Source: Rhyacichthys aspro (taxonomy: Eukaryota > Chordata > Actinopteri > Gobiiformes > Rhyacichthyidae). Taken from it: a stretch of 64,000 bases of DNA. Location of the stretch: NCBI GenBank assembly GCA_036850595.1, contig CM072160.1, forward strand, positions 12,503,906 through 12,567,905, given 5' to 3'. The notes beneath the pieces are model-generated. The model was not told the origin of the DNA, did no database searches, and saw only the letters and a program-made list of their open reading frames with translations. Shown one piece after another: positions 39,901 to 49,500 of this stretch. A program made the translations under genes and the position numbers. How positions within the stretch are numbered: position 1 is the first letter of the stretch; each line of letters begins with the position of its first letter.

Positions 39901-41400
39901 GCTACAGAGATAGAAAGAGAGGATGAGTCACTGCCTCATTGATGACTGTCTCCACTGAGCGGACAGATAATTCAGGTCCACAAAGAAACAGGCACAGCAC
40001 GACCGCCTAATAGCACTCAAATAAAATGACTTATTGGGAACTCAGAAAATACACCTTTTAGGAAGATTACACACTACGGATGTCCCCTCCTTCTATTTTC
40101 CATCAAGCTTATACTAAAAAACTAAGAGAAATTTGGCTTGGGCTCTTTCTGTCCAAGGGTTTCAATAAGTAACATTTGTACAGATGTATTCTCTTTCTTT
40201 GCATACCTAATAAATGGCTTTGTATTTATGTGCAGGGGAATAACTAGATTTTTTAACATACTTATGTGGTTTTATTTCATAGCTTTAGCTTTGCTCTGCA
40301 TTGGTTTTTATGCTGAATATTATAATAACATTGCTTTGTAGGTCAAGATAATGCATTATGTAATATGCTAATAAAAAGAGAATACTTTGTGTATTGAAAT
40401 TACTCAAGCCTTTGGTTATTGGTTTTAGGGTTGGGGATTTGGAAGTAAAGCCCAGTCCAGATTAGTGGGATCTAATTGAAGACAAATTAAAGACTGAATC
40501 CACTGAATTAGGCACTGAAATCTTTATGTCAATATGAGCTTACATGAGATTCTACTGTTTCACACAAGTAAGAGCAACAACAATGCTATGATGATACTGT
40601 TATGGCAATAATGTGAGTATGATTATGTGATACTTACTAATTTCACATTCCTAAAAAAGTAATGGAAATTAGTATAAGTAGTCTTTTATCGATTGTATAA
40701 ACAGTCAATTCCTTTATTAACCACACAAATCTTATTATATCTGGGTGGTTCAGGTCATATCATTCTGAGAGATAATGGCTTCCTGTCACCCCTGCTCAAG
40801 TGTTGAAGTAACATCAAAGCTTCAAGACTAGTTGTAGTGCTTTGACCAAGCGTTGTTCCCCTCCCATAGACCCTCAGCACACCTTAAACCTATAATCAAC
40901 AATCTAAAGGTTAAGGGGTCAGCTCCAGCTGGTGGTCCTTGTGACAAGGCTTTAAAATGAAGGGTTTTAACTTTTAATCTTCTTGTATACTCACTTCTCT
41001 TCATTGGCCTTTAACACAGAATAAGAGCTGTGTGGTCCTCTGTTGGTTCTCACTATTGTTGTTTTATTTGTTCTTAATCACTTGCACTTAATTAGTTATA
41101 CGTTTGTTTTTATAATTTTTTTCTATGAAAACCAGTAACTAGTAAGGGGTTATGTTTTATTTGCTTTTTCCTTTTGAACTGTTGCTTTTCCTTTTAAAAT
41201 GTGATATACAGATAAACTACTGTACCCTCACTAATTACTTTATATTATATACAATTTAGATTTTTGTGTGTCTGTTTTTGTGCAACATATAGTAAATATA
41301 TTATTGTGAAATGTCTCTTTCTAGTGTTGAAAAGCTAATTAAATTTGTAGCACACAGGTTTCAAGTGATGCAATTGTGCTTTATAAATGAGTTGATAGTT
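27927..41400. other. Gene-free interval, about 13 kb, upstream of bmp16
   Basis: It probably includes the untranslated 5' exon and promoter of bmp16, but I cannot place them. No exon is supported by family similarity. An A run lies at 32996-33013 and a T run at about 39511-39527. A block around 30.54-30.96 kb is less AT-rich than its surroundings and non-repetitive. The interval 38646-38913 has two overlapping minus-strand frames that look mildly coding; see the findings. The 127-residue frame at 32937-33320 is judged spurious. Confidence 0.65.
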
Positions 41401-41465
41401 CCAGTACAGTGACAGTCAACATTTAGTCCAGATGATTCAAAGTTTTCAGACGTATAACTCTATGC

Positions 41466-41855
41466 TCATAAGTCAAAAGTGAGTGAAATAACATCCTGAC
41501 ATCGGATCAATGCCTCTTTTTGAACGCCAATGGGTGTGTGCAGGTCAGACACCTGAAAGTTCAACACATCAATGTCAGATGCTCCAAACGTAGCCTCCAT
41601 CTTCACGTTCTCGTACATGTGGAAGCGCACCTTCCTGTTTGCCATGGAGAGGAGACAGCGAAGGAAACGCTCCCGCAGCTCTGAGCGCATGTGCTGCTCT
41701 TTCTGGAGCTGCTCTGCGTCCAAGTCTGAGGCCTCAGAGCAGGGGATGGAGGTCCGGCACAGGGCGACGAAGCGCGGGGACTGAGGGTCAAAACCACGGC
41801 TGTTGTTGGGCTCCGGTCCTTTTGGTAATCGAAGCACAGGGACCGGCCTTGACAT
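41466..41855 (-). CDS. gemin7: Gemin7, SMN-complex subunit
   Basis: Small Sm-fold protein of the SMN complex, which loads Sm rings on spliceosomal snRNAs; Gemin7 pairs with Gemin6. A single coding exon gives 129 residues, close to the 131 I recall for human. The start MSRPVPVLRLPKGP matches the family's VPVLRLP segment, and RGFDP follows. After a variable linker comes the conserved core: LRERFLRCLLSMA, then the Sm-like strands with FGASDIDVLNF, DLHTPIGVQKEALIRC and the DVISLTF end. Just upstream of the ATG the minus strand reads TGTTTTACAG|GAAAACTAAAC, a strong acceptor. A non-coding exon therefore lies upstream, and a candidate donor (GTT|GTGAGT) ends it at 42120. In human the gene also lies close to PPP1R37. 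Confidence 0.92.
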   Translation of the reverse strand: MSRPVPVLRLPKGPEPNNSRGFDPQSPRFVALCRTSIPCSEASDLDAEQLQKEQHMRSELRERFLRCLLSMANRKVRFHMYENVKMEATFGASDIDVLNFQVSDLHTPIGVQKEALIRCQDVISLTFDL

Positions 41856-42119
41856 GTTTAGTTTTCCTGTAAAACAGTTTCAACAAAGACAACACAAAAT
41901 CAAGACTGGTGACACGTGGGAAATTCATTAATGACCACCAAACTATGAGAAAGTACATTAAATTCATGCATACTCCGGGTCCGTTAAGTTGATTGTATAA
42001 AACAAGTTAATTCAGCTAAATGGAGCGCGTACGCACGTAAAAGATGGACAGATTATCTATGACACTTTAATAATAATCTAGTCTTTATGAGCTATGGATA
42101 AAACTTCAGCAGAACTCAC

Positions 42120-42200
42120 AACAGAACCCTTCTTCAGCTTCTTCTTCTCCTTTACATTTTCGGCAGCTGAAATCGAAAAGTGGTGCCTCAGCGCCTCCAA
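42120..42200 (-). other. gemin7: Candidate non-coding first exon of gemin7
   Basis: Inferred from the GTGAGT donor on the minus strand at 42114-42119 and the acceptor just before the ATG. The outer end is a guess. The exon itself is purine-rich on the minus strand. Confidence 0.4.
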
Positions 42201-42813
42201 CTGGACACCACTACGTACAACAGCAGTGTTTATTTGGAAACCACGCTTCTGCTATCTAGTGGTTAAAGTGCGGCTGTGAAAAGATTAAAATGTACATGTT
42301 TTTCACAGAAATTTGTGTCATCTTGGAAAATGACCCTCACGTTATCCCTGCTTTTCAGAGATGTGTTTTTACCTCAGTGTCCTGAGGAAATGCAGTCTTT
42401 GTTGGGCTTATGTCTTGTTATTGTATGTAGGTGGAAGCTCTGACATTTGTTGCAGTCTTTGTGAATTATGTGAAGTGATGCTGTGCCACAAAACATGTAG
42501 CATGTATCATTTGAAGTTGCTATCACCAAATTACATATTTATTTATTTTTTGACACTTTATTGAATTTTGCAGTTTTCTTACAACAAACTGGATACCTCC
42601 AGCATGACTGAATGCTCATTATCCCACCCGAATTTTATTTTGGAGCTATAAAAAATTGCAGTCAATTTTTCCAGCAGAACTTTTGCCTTTAGGCAGATGA
42701 GGAGGTTGAAACAACAGTCTCACACATATCCTACCATTGTCAGATGATATGACAGAGCCTTATTCTTTCTCCCATCCTTTCTAATCCCTTAGAATAGGCT
42801 TGTGAGACTAGGT

Positions 42814-42920
42814 CAGGGGTCGGCAACCTTTTGAAGGCCAAAGAGCCACTTCTCACCAAAAACATAAAATTTACGTCTGTTGAGAGCCACAAGAAATAGA
42901 ATAATTTCAGACCTTTACAT
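42814..42920 (+). mobile_element. hAT (Charlie-like) terminal fragment
   Basis: CAGGGGTCGGCAACCTTTTG followed by AAAGAGCCACTTCT and GAGAGCCACAAGAAAT. This end and the AGAGCCA repeats are typical of Charlie-like hAT elements. I did not find the matching opposite end, so it is a fragment. Confidence 0.6.
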
Positions 42921-43529
42921 TTTGAACACTAAATTTGGTTTAAATTGGTTGAGATTACCATGAACTTTATCCATATTAACTTTTCATTCCTTGTACATAT
43001 AATGGACCATCTATCAGTGACACATCTATTGCACAGCCTGTCTGTCCTGAGGGTCAGGACTGAGGAGGTATAGGGCCCAAGTCTCACTCTTTTAACTCAG
43101 AGTCCTGTCAGGGACCACATGACTCATTTTTTTTCTGATAAGCAGTAGTTATCATATAATTTCTGATCTCCAAGCGCTATCACACCACTGTATTACTGCT
43201 TTTAAAAACAGTGAAGCTACAGACCTTAAAATCCATCAGCTGGTTTATTAACTTATAAACTTGTAAACTCCTGAGGATGATTTCTCTTCCCTTTGGTTTG
43301 ATCAATGCTGACATCTGGATTATAGTAGCTACCACAAGAATCATAAAAAATGAATCATAAATAAAACAAATTACTCTTTACCAAGTTGATATTGTATATC
43401 GATATAATGGTATAACATATGTTCTTTATTTTCTTTTTATTTGGTAAAATGTAATGATAAAACCCATCTCCATAATGGGTCATGTGACAAACACAAGGGT
43501 CTTTATTTATATAATATATACTCAAATAC

Positions 43530-43631
43530 AAATTGGACCGTATTGGTATCTGATACCTGCAGATACTCAAACCACCTGGACTGGGATCAGGATCTGGATC
43601 GGTACTAAAAACCTGGATTGGTGCATCCCTA
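43530..43631 (-). mobile_element. Transposon-end fragment with TAGGGATGCACC terminus
   Basis: Read on the minus strand the right edge begins CTAGGGATGCACCAATCCAGG and continues through GATCCAGATCC-type sequence. TAGGGATGCACCGATC-type ends are common in fish hAT-like short elements. The other end is not recognisable. Confidence 0.45.
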
Positions 43632-43754
43632 GTTAAGAATACTAAAAACATGTTTTGTTTTTCTTTCTATTTTGACATTAACTATACTCTATGGCTTACT
43701 TTAAATGATACATTAAAATAACATAGGTTTATTAATAAAGACGGTAGCATGGTT

Positions 43755-45073
43755 CAACACTTCCTCCAGCTCCTCTGGGGGAATACCGAGGCGTTCCCAG
43801 GCTAACCGAGAGACATAGTCCCTCCAGTGAGTCCTAGGTCTTCCCCGGGGCCTCCTCCCAGTGGGACATGCCCGGAACACCTTCCCAGAAAGGCATCCAG
43901 GAGGCATTCGAAACAGACGCCCGAGCCACCTCAGCGGGCTCCTCTCGATCTGGAGGAGCAGCGGTTCTACTCTGAGCCCCTCCTGTGTGACCGAACTCCT
44001 CACCCTATCTCGAAGGGAGCGTCCAGCCACCCTGCGTAGGAAACTCAGCTCCTTCTTCACCACGACAGACCGGTACATTGACCGCATTACTGCAGAAGCT
44101 GTACGTCCGTCTGTCAATCTCCCGTTCCATCCTTCCCTCACTCGTGAACAAGAACCCAAGATACTTGAACTCCTCCACTTGAGGCAGGAACTCTCCACCG
44201 ACCTGAAGGGAACAAGCCACCCTTTTCCGGCTGAGAACCATAGCCTCGGACTTGGAGGAGCTGATTCTCATCTCAGCCGCTTCACACTTGGCTGCAAAGC
44301 GTCCCAGTGCACGCTGAAGGTCCTGGTCTGATGGAGCCAACAGGACAACATCATCCGCAAGAAGCAGAGATGAGATCCTGTGGTCCCCAAACTGGACCCC
44401 CTCCGGCCCCTGGCTGCGCCTAGAACTCCTGTCCATAAAAATTATTAACAGGACCGGTGACAAAGGGCAGCCCTGCCAGAGTCCGACATGCACCGGGAAC
44501 AGGTCTGACTTACTGCCGACAATGCGAACCAAGCTCCTAGCAGAGGGCCCCAGACCCCATACTCCCAGAGCACCCCCCACAGGATGCCACGAGGGACACG
44601 GTCGAATGCCTTCCCCAGATCCACAAAACGCCCAACTATCTCTAGTCGGTATCTCTTGACCTCCCGCACAAGCTCAGGCTCCTTCCGCCCCAGCGAGGTG
44701 GCATTCCATGTCCCAAGATTGGGTCGCTGAGGCCACTGTCTTCGGCTGCCACCAGGTCCACTCTTCACTGACCCCTTATGGTTCCTCCTGCAGGTGGTGA
44801 GCCCACAGGAGGTTGGCCCCACATCACTCCTTCGGGCTGAGCCCGGCCACCATGCGCTCGCATGCCAGCCCCAAACCCAGGCCCGGCGTCACGGGCCTTG
44901 ATTTTCCTCTGTCCATAAGGCTTTTTGAACCGCTCTTTGTTTGGCCCATCACCACGGACCTGTTTGCCTTGGGAGACCCTACCAGGGGCATAAAACCCCC
45001 CACAACATAGCTCCTCGGATCATTCAGGCACTCAAACCCCTCCACCACGATAAGGTGGCGGTTCAAGGAGGGG
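43755..45073 (-). mobile_element. Non-LTR retrotransposon (RTE/Rex-like LINE), internally deleted and frameshifted
   Basis: Reading on the minus strand from the right, the 5' leader CCACCTTATCGTGGTGGAGG is followed by the start of the endonuclease region (LGTWNATSLG, ELVREVKRYRLEIVG). It then jumps straight to the reverse transcriptase (FVDLGKAFDRVPRGILW, VGLWQGCPLSPVLL, LLADDVVLLAPS, GEFLPQVEEFKYLGFLFTSE) and the C-terminal part (FLRRVAGRSLRDRVRSS, CPTGRRPRGRPRTHWRDYV). Most of the endonuclease and the N-terminal RT are missing, at least two smaller segments are lost, and the frame changes several times. The element also stops before the usual 3' UTR. The RT active-site motif reads LADD rather than FADD. 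It is a dead copy. The family assignment (RTE/Rex3-like) is from memory. Confidence 0.8.
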
Positions 45074-45445
45074 TATTTATTTTCCCCTTAATTGAATATA
45101 TTATAATTTCATGTGTATTTGTATTATTTTTCTTTCTTAAAATTATGGAACTTAGTAAAGTAGTAAAAAATAGATGAGAGGACAAGACAAGGTTAGTTTA
45201 TGATTCCAATGCAGTACAAAAGATGGATCTAAGATGGATCGTGAGGCTGCAAGACTTAACAATGAATACAATTAAAAGAGAAAGATATTGTGTGGTTCAT
45301 CATTTCATGTCTTTGATGAATATTGGGTGATTTTCTTTGAAAAAAGACTGACACAAATATTAGTGTCAGATCATATTACTGTCACATTTTGTTTTTATTA
45401 ACAACTATGGGTTTAGTCTGACCAATTGACCCATCTCTCGTGTAG

Positions 45446-45551
45446 AGAGAACCCACATGCTCACTGGGAGGATGTGTAGACTCCATACAGCTGGCAGCTG
45501 GTGTCGAACCCACAACCTTTTAGCTGTGATGCAGCAGTGCTCACCACTGAA
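45446..45551 (+). repeat. Fragment of the common fish repeat (3' part)
   Basis: AGAGAACCCACATGCTCACT..GATGTGTAGACTCCATACAG..GGTGTCGAACCCACAACC..GCAGTGCTCACCACTGA corresponds to the terminal half of the repeat family seen at 14601-14880. Confidence 0.6.
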
Positions 45552-46524
45552 CACCTGCAGCAAAAGCTCCAAGCTCAGTAATGATGCCATGACCTTTTGT
45601 CTCCAGGTTCTACAAGAAATGTTTGTTCTTCTCGTTCTTGTTTTTGAATTGGTAACCTAAAGGTGCTTGGACACAACAATTTCTGCTTGGAACTGGAAAA
45701 TGCGTGACCTCAGAACATTTTGAATTGAACACTACCATCTGAATAGGATTTTGTGGTGTTGCTACTTTCATGTAATATTTATACTTTCACTGTATTGTCT
45801 GTGATACTTCCAGAGTCTTGTCCTTTTCAGGGTGTTGTCCAGACTCTGGAAAGCCCCATCACGGTCTAATGTGATTTTTTATCTGTGAAAGGTGCAATGT
45901 TAATAAAGTGTATTACTTCTTACGCATATTAACAGCTGCCCAGGTAGCCTAATCCTGTCGCAGCTTGTTACCGTCGGTCTTCAGGATCAAAACTCATCTC
46001 CACTATCAGAAAAAAACGCTGGTACTGATATACGATCAAGAAACTAAGTAAACAACAACAATCCTCTCATACAGTACCGTGATTATATTTTCTCCGCCAT
46101 TTGGTTTCACTAGGCTGTTGGAACTGCGTATACTCACCACGAATCAACAAGCTTTACGTGATCTAAACATGTTTGCGTTCGCACGGTCTGTCTAGGATAT
46201 GTCTCACTACAGGTAGCCTTTTTTCGAGCCACCACGTGCTCTTTTAAATAAAGATTAACTTGTTTTGCAGAGAAAGTAAATGATGTTGTGAGGATGTTAT
46301 TGTTGCAGACGGACTGCGACAGCGAGACTTTACAGCACCAGGACACAGGGCCACGAGGACTAGAGAACTGAGGTCACGGTGGTGCCTTGTTGTGCACGGG
46401 TAATGTTTTATGTGATCAGAGCTCACCTTAGGTGTCGTACTTATAAGTGTTTATTTTAAGGAGCTATCACGTGGGAGGAGTGGCTTTATATTCAGTCTCT
46501 TCATTCATCTGTGCGCTCAGTCTG
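45552..46524. other. Intergenic DNA and probable 5' region of the galaxin-like gene
   Basis: No supported exon of another gene. Close to the first coding exon are an E-box CACGTG (46468-46473), a GGGAGGAGTGG box and TTTATA (46485-46490). That would suit a transcription start near 46515 with a very short leader. Alternatively GCGCTCAG at 46513-46520 may be an acceptor for an upstream untranslated exon. Confidence 0.4.
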
Positions 46525-46551
46525 ATGGTGATGATGATGATGATGATGATG
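46525..46551 (+). repeat. (ATG)n run at the start codon of the galaxin-like gene
   Basis: ATG GTG followed by seven consecutive ATG codons, all in frame with the signal peptide. It is both a trinucleotide microsatellite and a cluster of possible initiation codons. Confidence 0.85.
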
Positions 46552-49500
46552 GGGCTGATTCGCTCACTTACTGGACTGGCTCTTGGACTGGGTGTGTATA
46601 CAATGGATGTATTCATTTTTTCCTTTTTACTTTGGTTGGAGCTGCTGATAATCTATTAATTTGTTTCTGGTTACAGTTGTGCTGCTTTGTGGCTCCTCTG
46701 TTTATGGTGAGTAGCTCATTGATCTGTTTTACAAAGTAGATAAAACCTGCTGGAGACATTCAGTGAAAAACAGGTAAGTTCTGTGGGAATAAGAAGTTTA
46801 GGCTTGTTTTGGTTGTTGGCATATGTTGTTGGTTTGCCAGAGGCGTTTTCTTTCATCATTTTTTTGAATGTTCCCATTGTCTGGGCAGCATTCAAAAAGT
46901 GTTTTTAAACAACAGGGTCAGCTCCAGGATCTGAAGCAAGAGATGGGGCAGATGGATGTTCTGAGTATGTAGTTTATTCAATCCTCATCACTCAGCTTTA
47001 TCATGTGAAGGCTTAGGTTAACATTAACACGCTCCTCTAAAAGTGAAACTCAACAGTGTAGTCTGTTTAGGATGATTGTTATTATTTTAACAAAAGACTT
47101 AACAGAACAGTGCTTGATAGCTTCATGTGTGTTGTGTATATACATTGTGTATAATGCTAACAGTAACTTTGTATACCTTCCAGCAAAATGTTGCACCAAA
47201 TTCTTTCTGGGTCACGCTTGTCTCACTGTGGACAAAAGACATTTAACCCAGCTGAATCTACTTGTTGTGAAGTGCGCCGTGGCGATCATATAACAGGTAA
47301 TAACACAACATTTTAGGGACTAGATTAAAAAATGGTGAAATTGTTTTACATTAAGGGTTAAAAGAAGAAAGCATCTGGACATACCTAGAATAATGTATGA
47401 TACTATAAAGTCTGTTTTGATAAATGATATGTGGGTTTGCACTATTTTTTTTCTTCGCAGCTGAAATCACTGACCGTCTAAGTGAAGAGGTGTCAGATTG
47501 CTGCGAACTACAAGCTTTTAACCCTCTCAATGAAATATGCTGCCAGTCAACTGTTTTAGCTAGACCTGCAGCGAATGCCCAGTGTCATGGTAGAGGTGAG
47601 TAAAGCTGGGTGTATCAAGGCTACAATGATGTCATTGCCTGAACCAAAACAACAGCAAGGATTATGTGCAGGTGGTTGTGTCTTTTCTGGAGTTTGTTTA
47701 CAATATGCATCGTTCAATCGTTCATCATCAATCAACAAGGCTTGTTAACTTTTTTTCCCACAGAGGCTTATGACACAGATGGGACACTATTCTGTGGTCC
47801 TAATGACAAGAAGGTCATTTTAAAGAGAAAGTCCAGAGAGCACCAGTGCTGTGGACGGGACCAGTACAACACCAAGACTCAATGCTGCTGTGAGATCAAT
47901 GACAGTCTCCAAGTCAGACCAGTCACATCCTATGATTGTAAAAGTGAGTGTCAAAATATATTTTTAAGAAAAGATTTGAAGTTTGTCAGACATCAGGTGG
48001 TTGATGAAGATATTTGATGAGTGAGTGTGAATGAGCGCTGGGTAAAACATCATTATCTGCTGAACTATGAAACTTGAATCAAAACGTGTATGACATAATG
48101 TACACAAGATTTCATTCGTAGATAACTTGAGTGTGATGTGTTTTTTTTAATGTCTGCCAGCTTTTTGTGAATCAGGTAATCACTGATCTACACTCACCTC
48201 GATAATCTGTGAAAGTTCATTCATAGCTGATACAATGTGTTTGATGTGTTTTATTTGTGCCAGCTTCTTGTAAATCTAGTGAAAACCACATCCCAGATGA
48301 GCAAAATGCTATTGACAAACCATCATCAATGACTGACTTGTGCAGTGCAGGTCTGTAAAAACATGTTATAAAGTTAACCATTTACTAAGATGCTCTATGA
48401 CACTTTAGCTTGTCATTAATGTCTCATAATTAATTATTATTTCCCAGGAGTCTTTGACGTGGAGAGTCAATTGTGTTGTGGTCCTAATGACAAGAAGGTC
48501 ATTTTAAACAGAATGTCCAGTGAGCACCAGTGCTGTGGACAGGACCAGTACAACAACAAGACTCAATGCTGCTGTGAGATCAATGACAGCCTCCAAGTCA
48601 GACCAGTCACATCTTGTGATTGTAAAAGTGAGTCTGCCACTCATACAGGGTCAGCGCCTACCTATTTACTCATTTTACTGCATTAAAACATCTACTGAGC
48701 TACTCATTGTAACACTGTTAACAATCTAGCTTAAAATATTGTAAAACTTTGTAAAAAGTAGTACTAAGTATTGTAAATACCCATTTTAACATCGCAAATA
48801 TAACTGCTCTTAAAGACAGAGTGTCCAGTATAGAGCTGTTAAAAGTACAAATCAGGGTTGCCTCAGAGGTTCACTTGGTAGAGTGCATACCACATACTTT
48901 TAGGGGGGCCTGGGTTCAAGAGGGTACTTTGACTTTTACTCCACTACATTTTAGAGCAAATATCTGTACTTTCACTAGATTTTTACACTGGCTTTACATT
49001 GGCCAGGACTTTAATACTTTCACTTCAGTAACAAATTTAATGTGATATTTTTTAGAGGAATTGAGTACTTTCTCTGGTGAATGCACACCACTGGGTGGTG
49101 AATGCACACCCAGTGGGCTGATTCACGCTTTCCTATCATACATCATTTAACTTTCTTTCTAAACTGTAACTGGTAGACACCCAGTCTAATCAGTTCAACC
49201 TTTTGCTTTTGCTTTGCCTTTAGGGAATGTTGCTACTACAGAGCCTAACTCACACACACACTGCTGCTGTGATGGGTGTCTCTCTGAGAGCAAGCTCAAG
49301 AATGATGAGGTAATAAATCCCTTTCCATCACTTTCCCATACTTTGAACTCATATTATCTTGTATCATCTTGTAGTTTGGGTCCCTATAGTTAAATAATTT
49401 ATAACATTACATAGTGGTGATTTCAAGTTTTATAGGGCTATAGTGCTCAACATGTTAGTTCAGTTTTGAGTAAGCTAGGTAAGCAACAGGTCATTTTTGT

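Larger units (their letters stand above)
42201..43750. other. Intergenic DNA with hAT-type fragments
   Basis: AT-rich sequence with no supported exon. It contains two recognisable transposon fragments, at 42814-42920 and about 43530-43631, described separately. Confidence 0.6.

Noticed and set aside
43827..44331. Plus-strand open frames opposite the LINE
   Set aside because: They are antisense shadows of the reverse-transcriptase region on the minus strand.
46447..46524. Upstream extension of the galaxin-like start exon
   Set aside because: The in-frame upstream triplet is GTG, not ATG, and would place extra residues before a signal peptide that is already complete from the ATG run.
48857..48921. 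Possible tRNA gene
   Set aside because: A- and B-box-like motifs are present, but no complete cloverleaf can be drawn. It is better read as a SINE head inside an intron.
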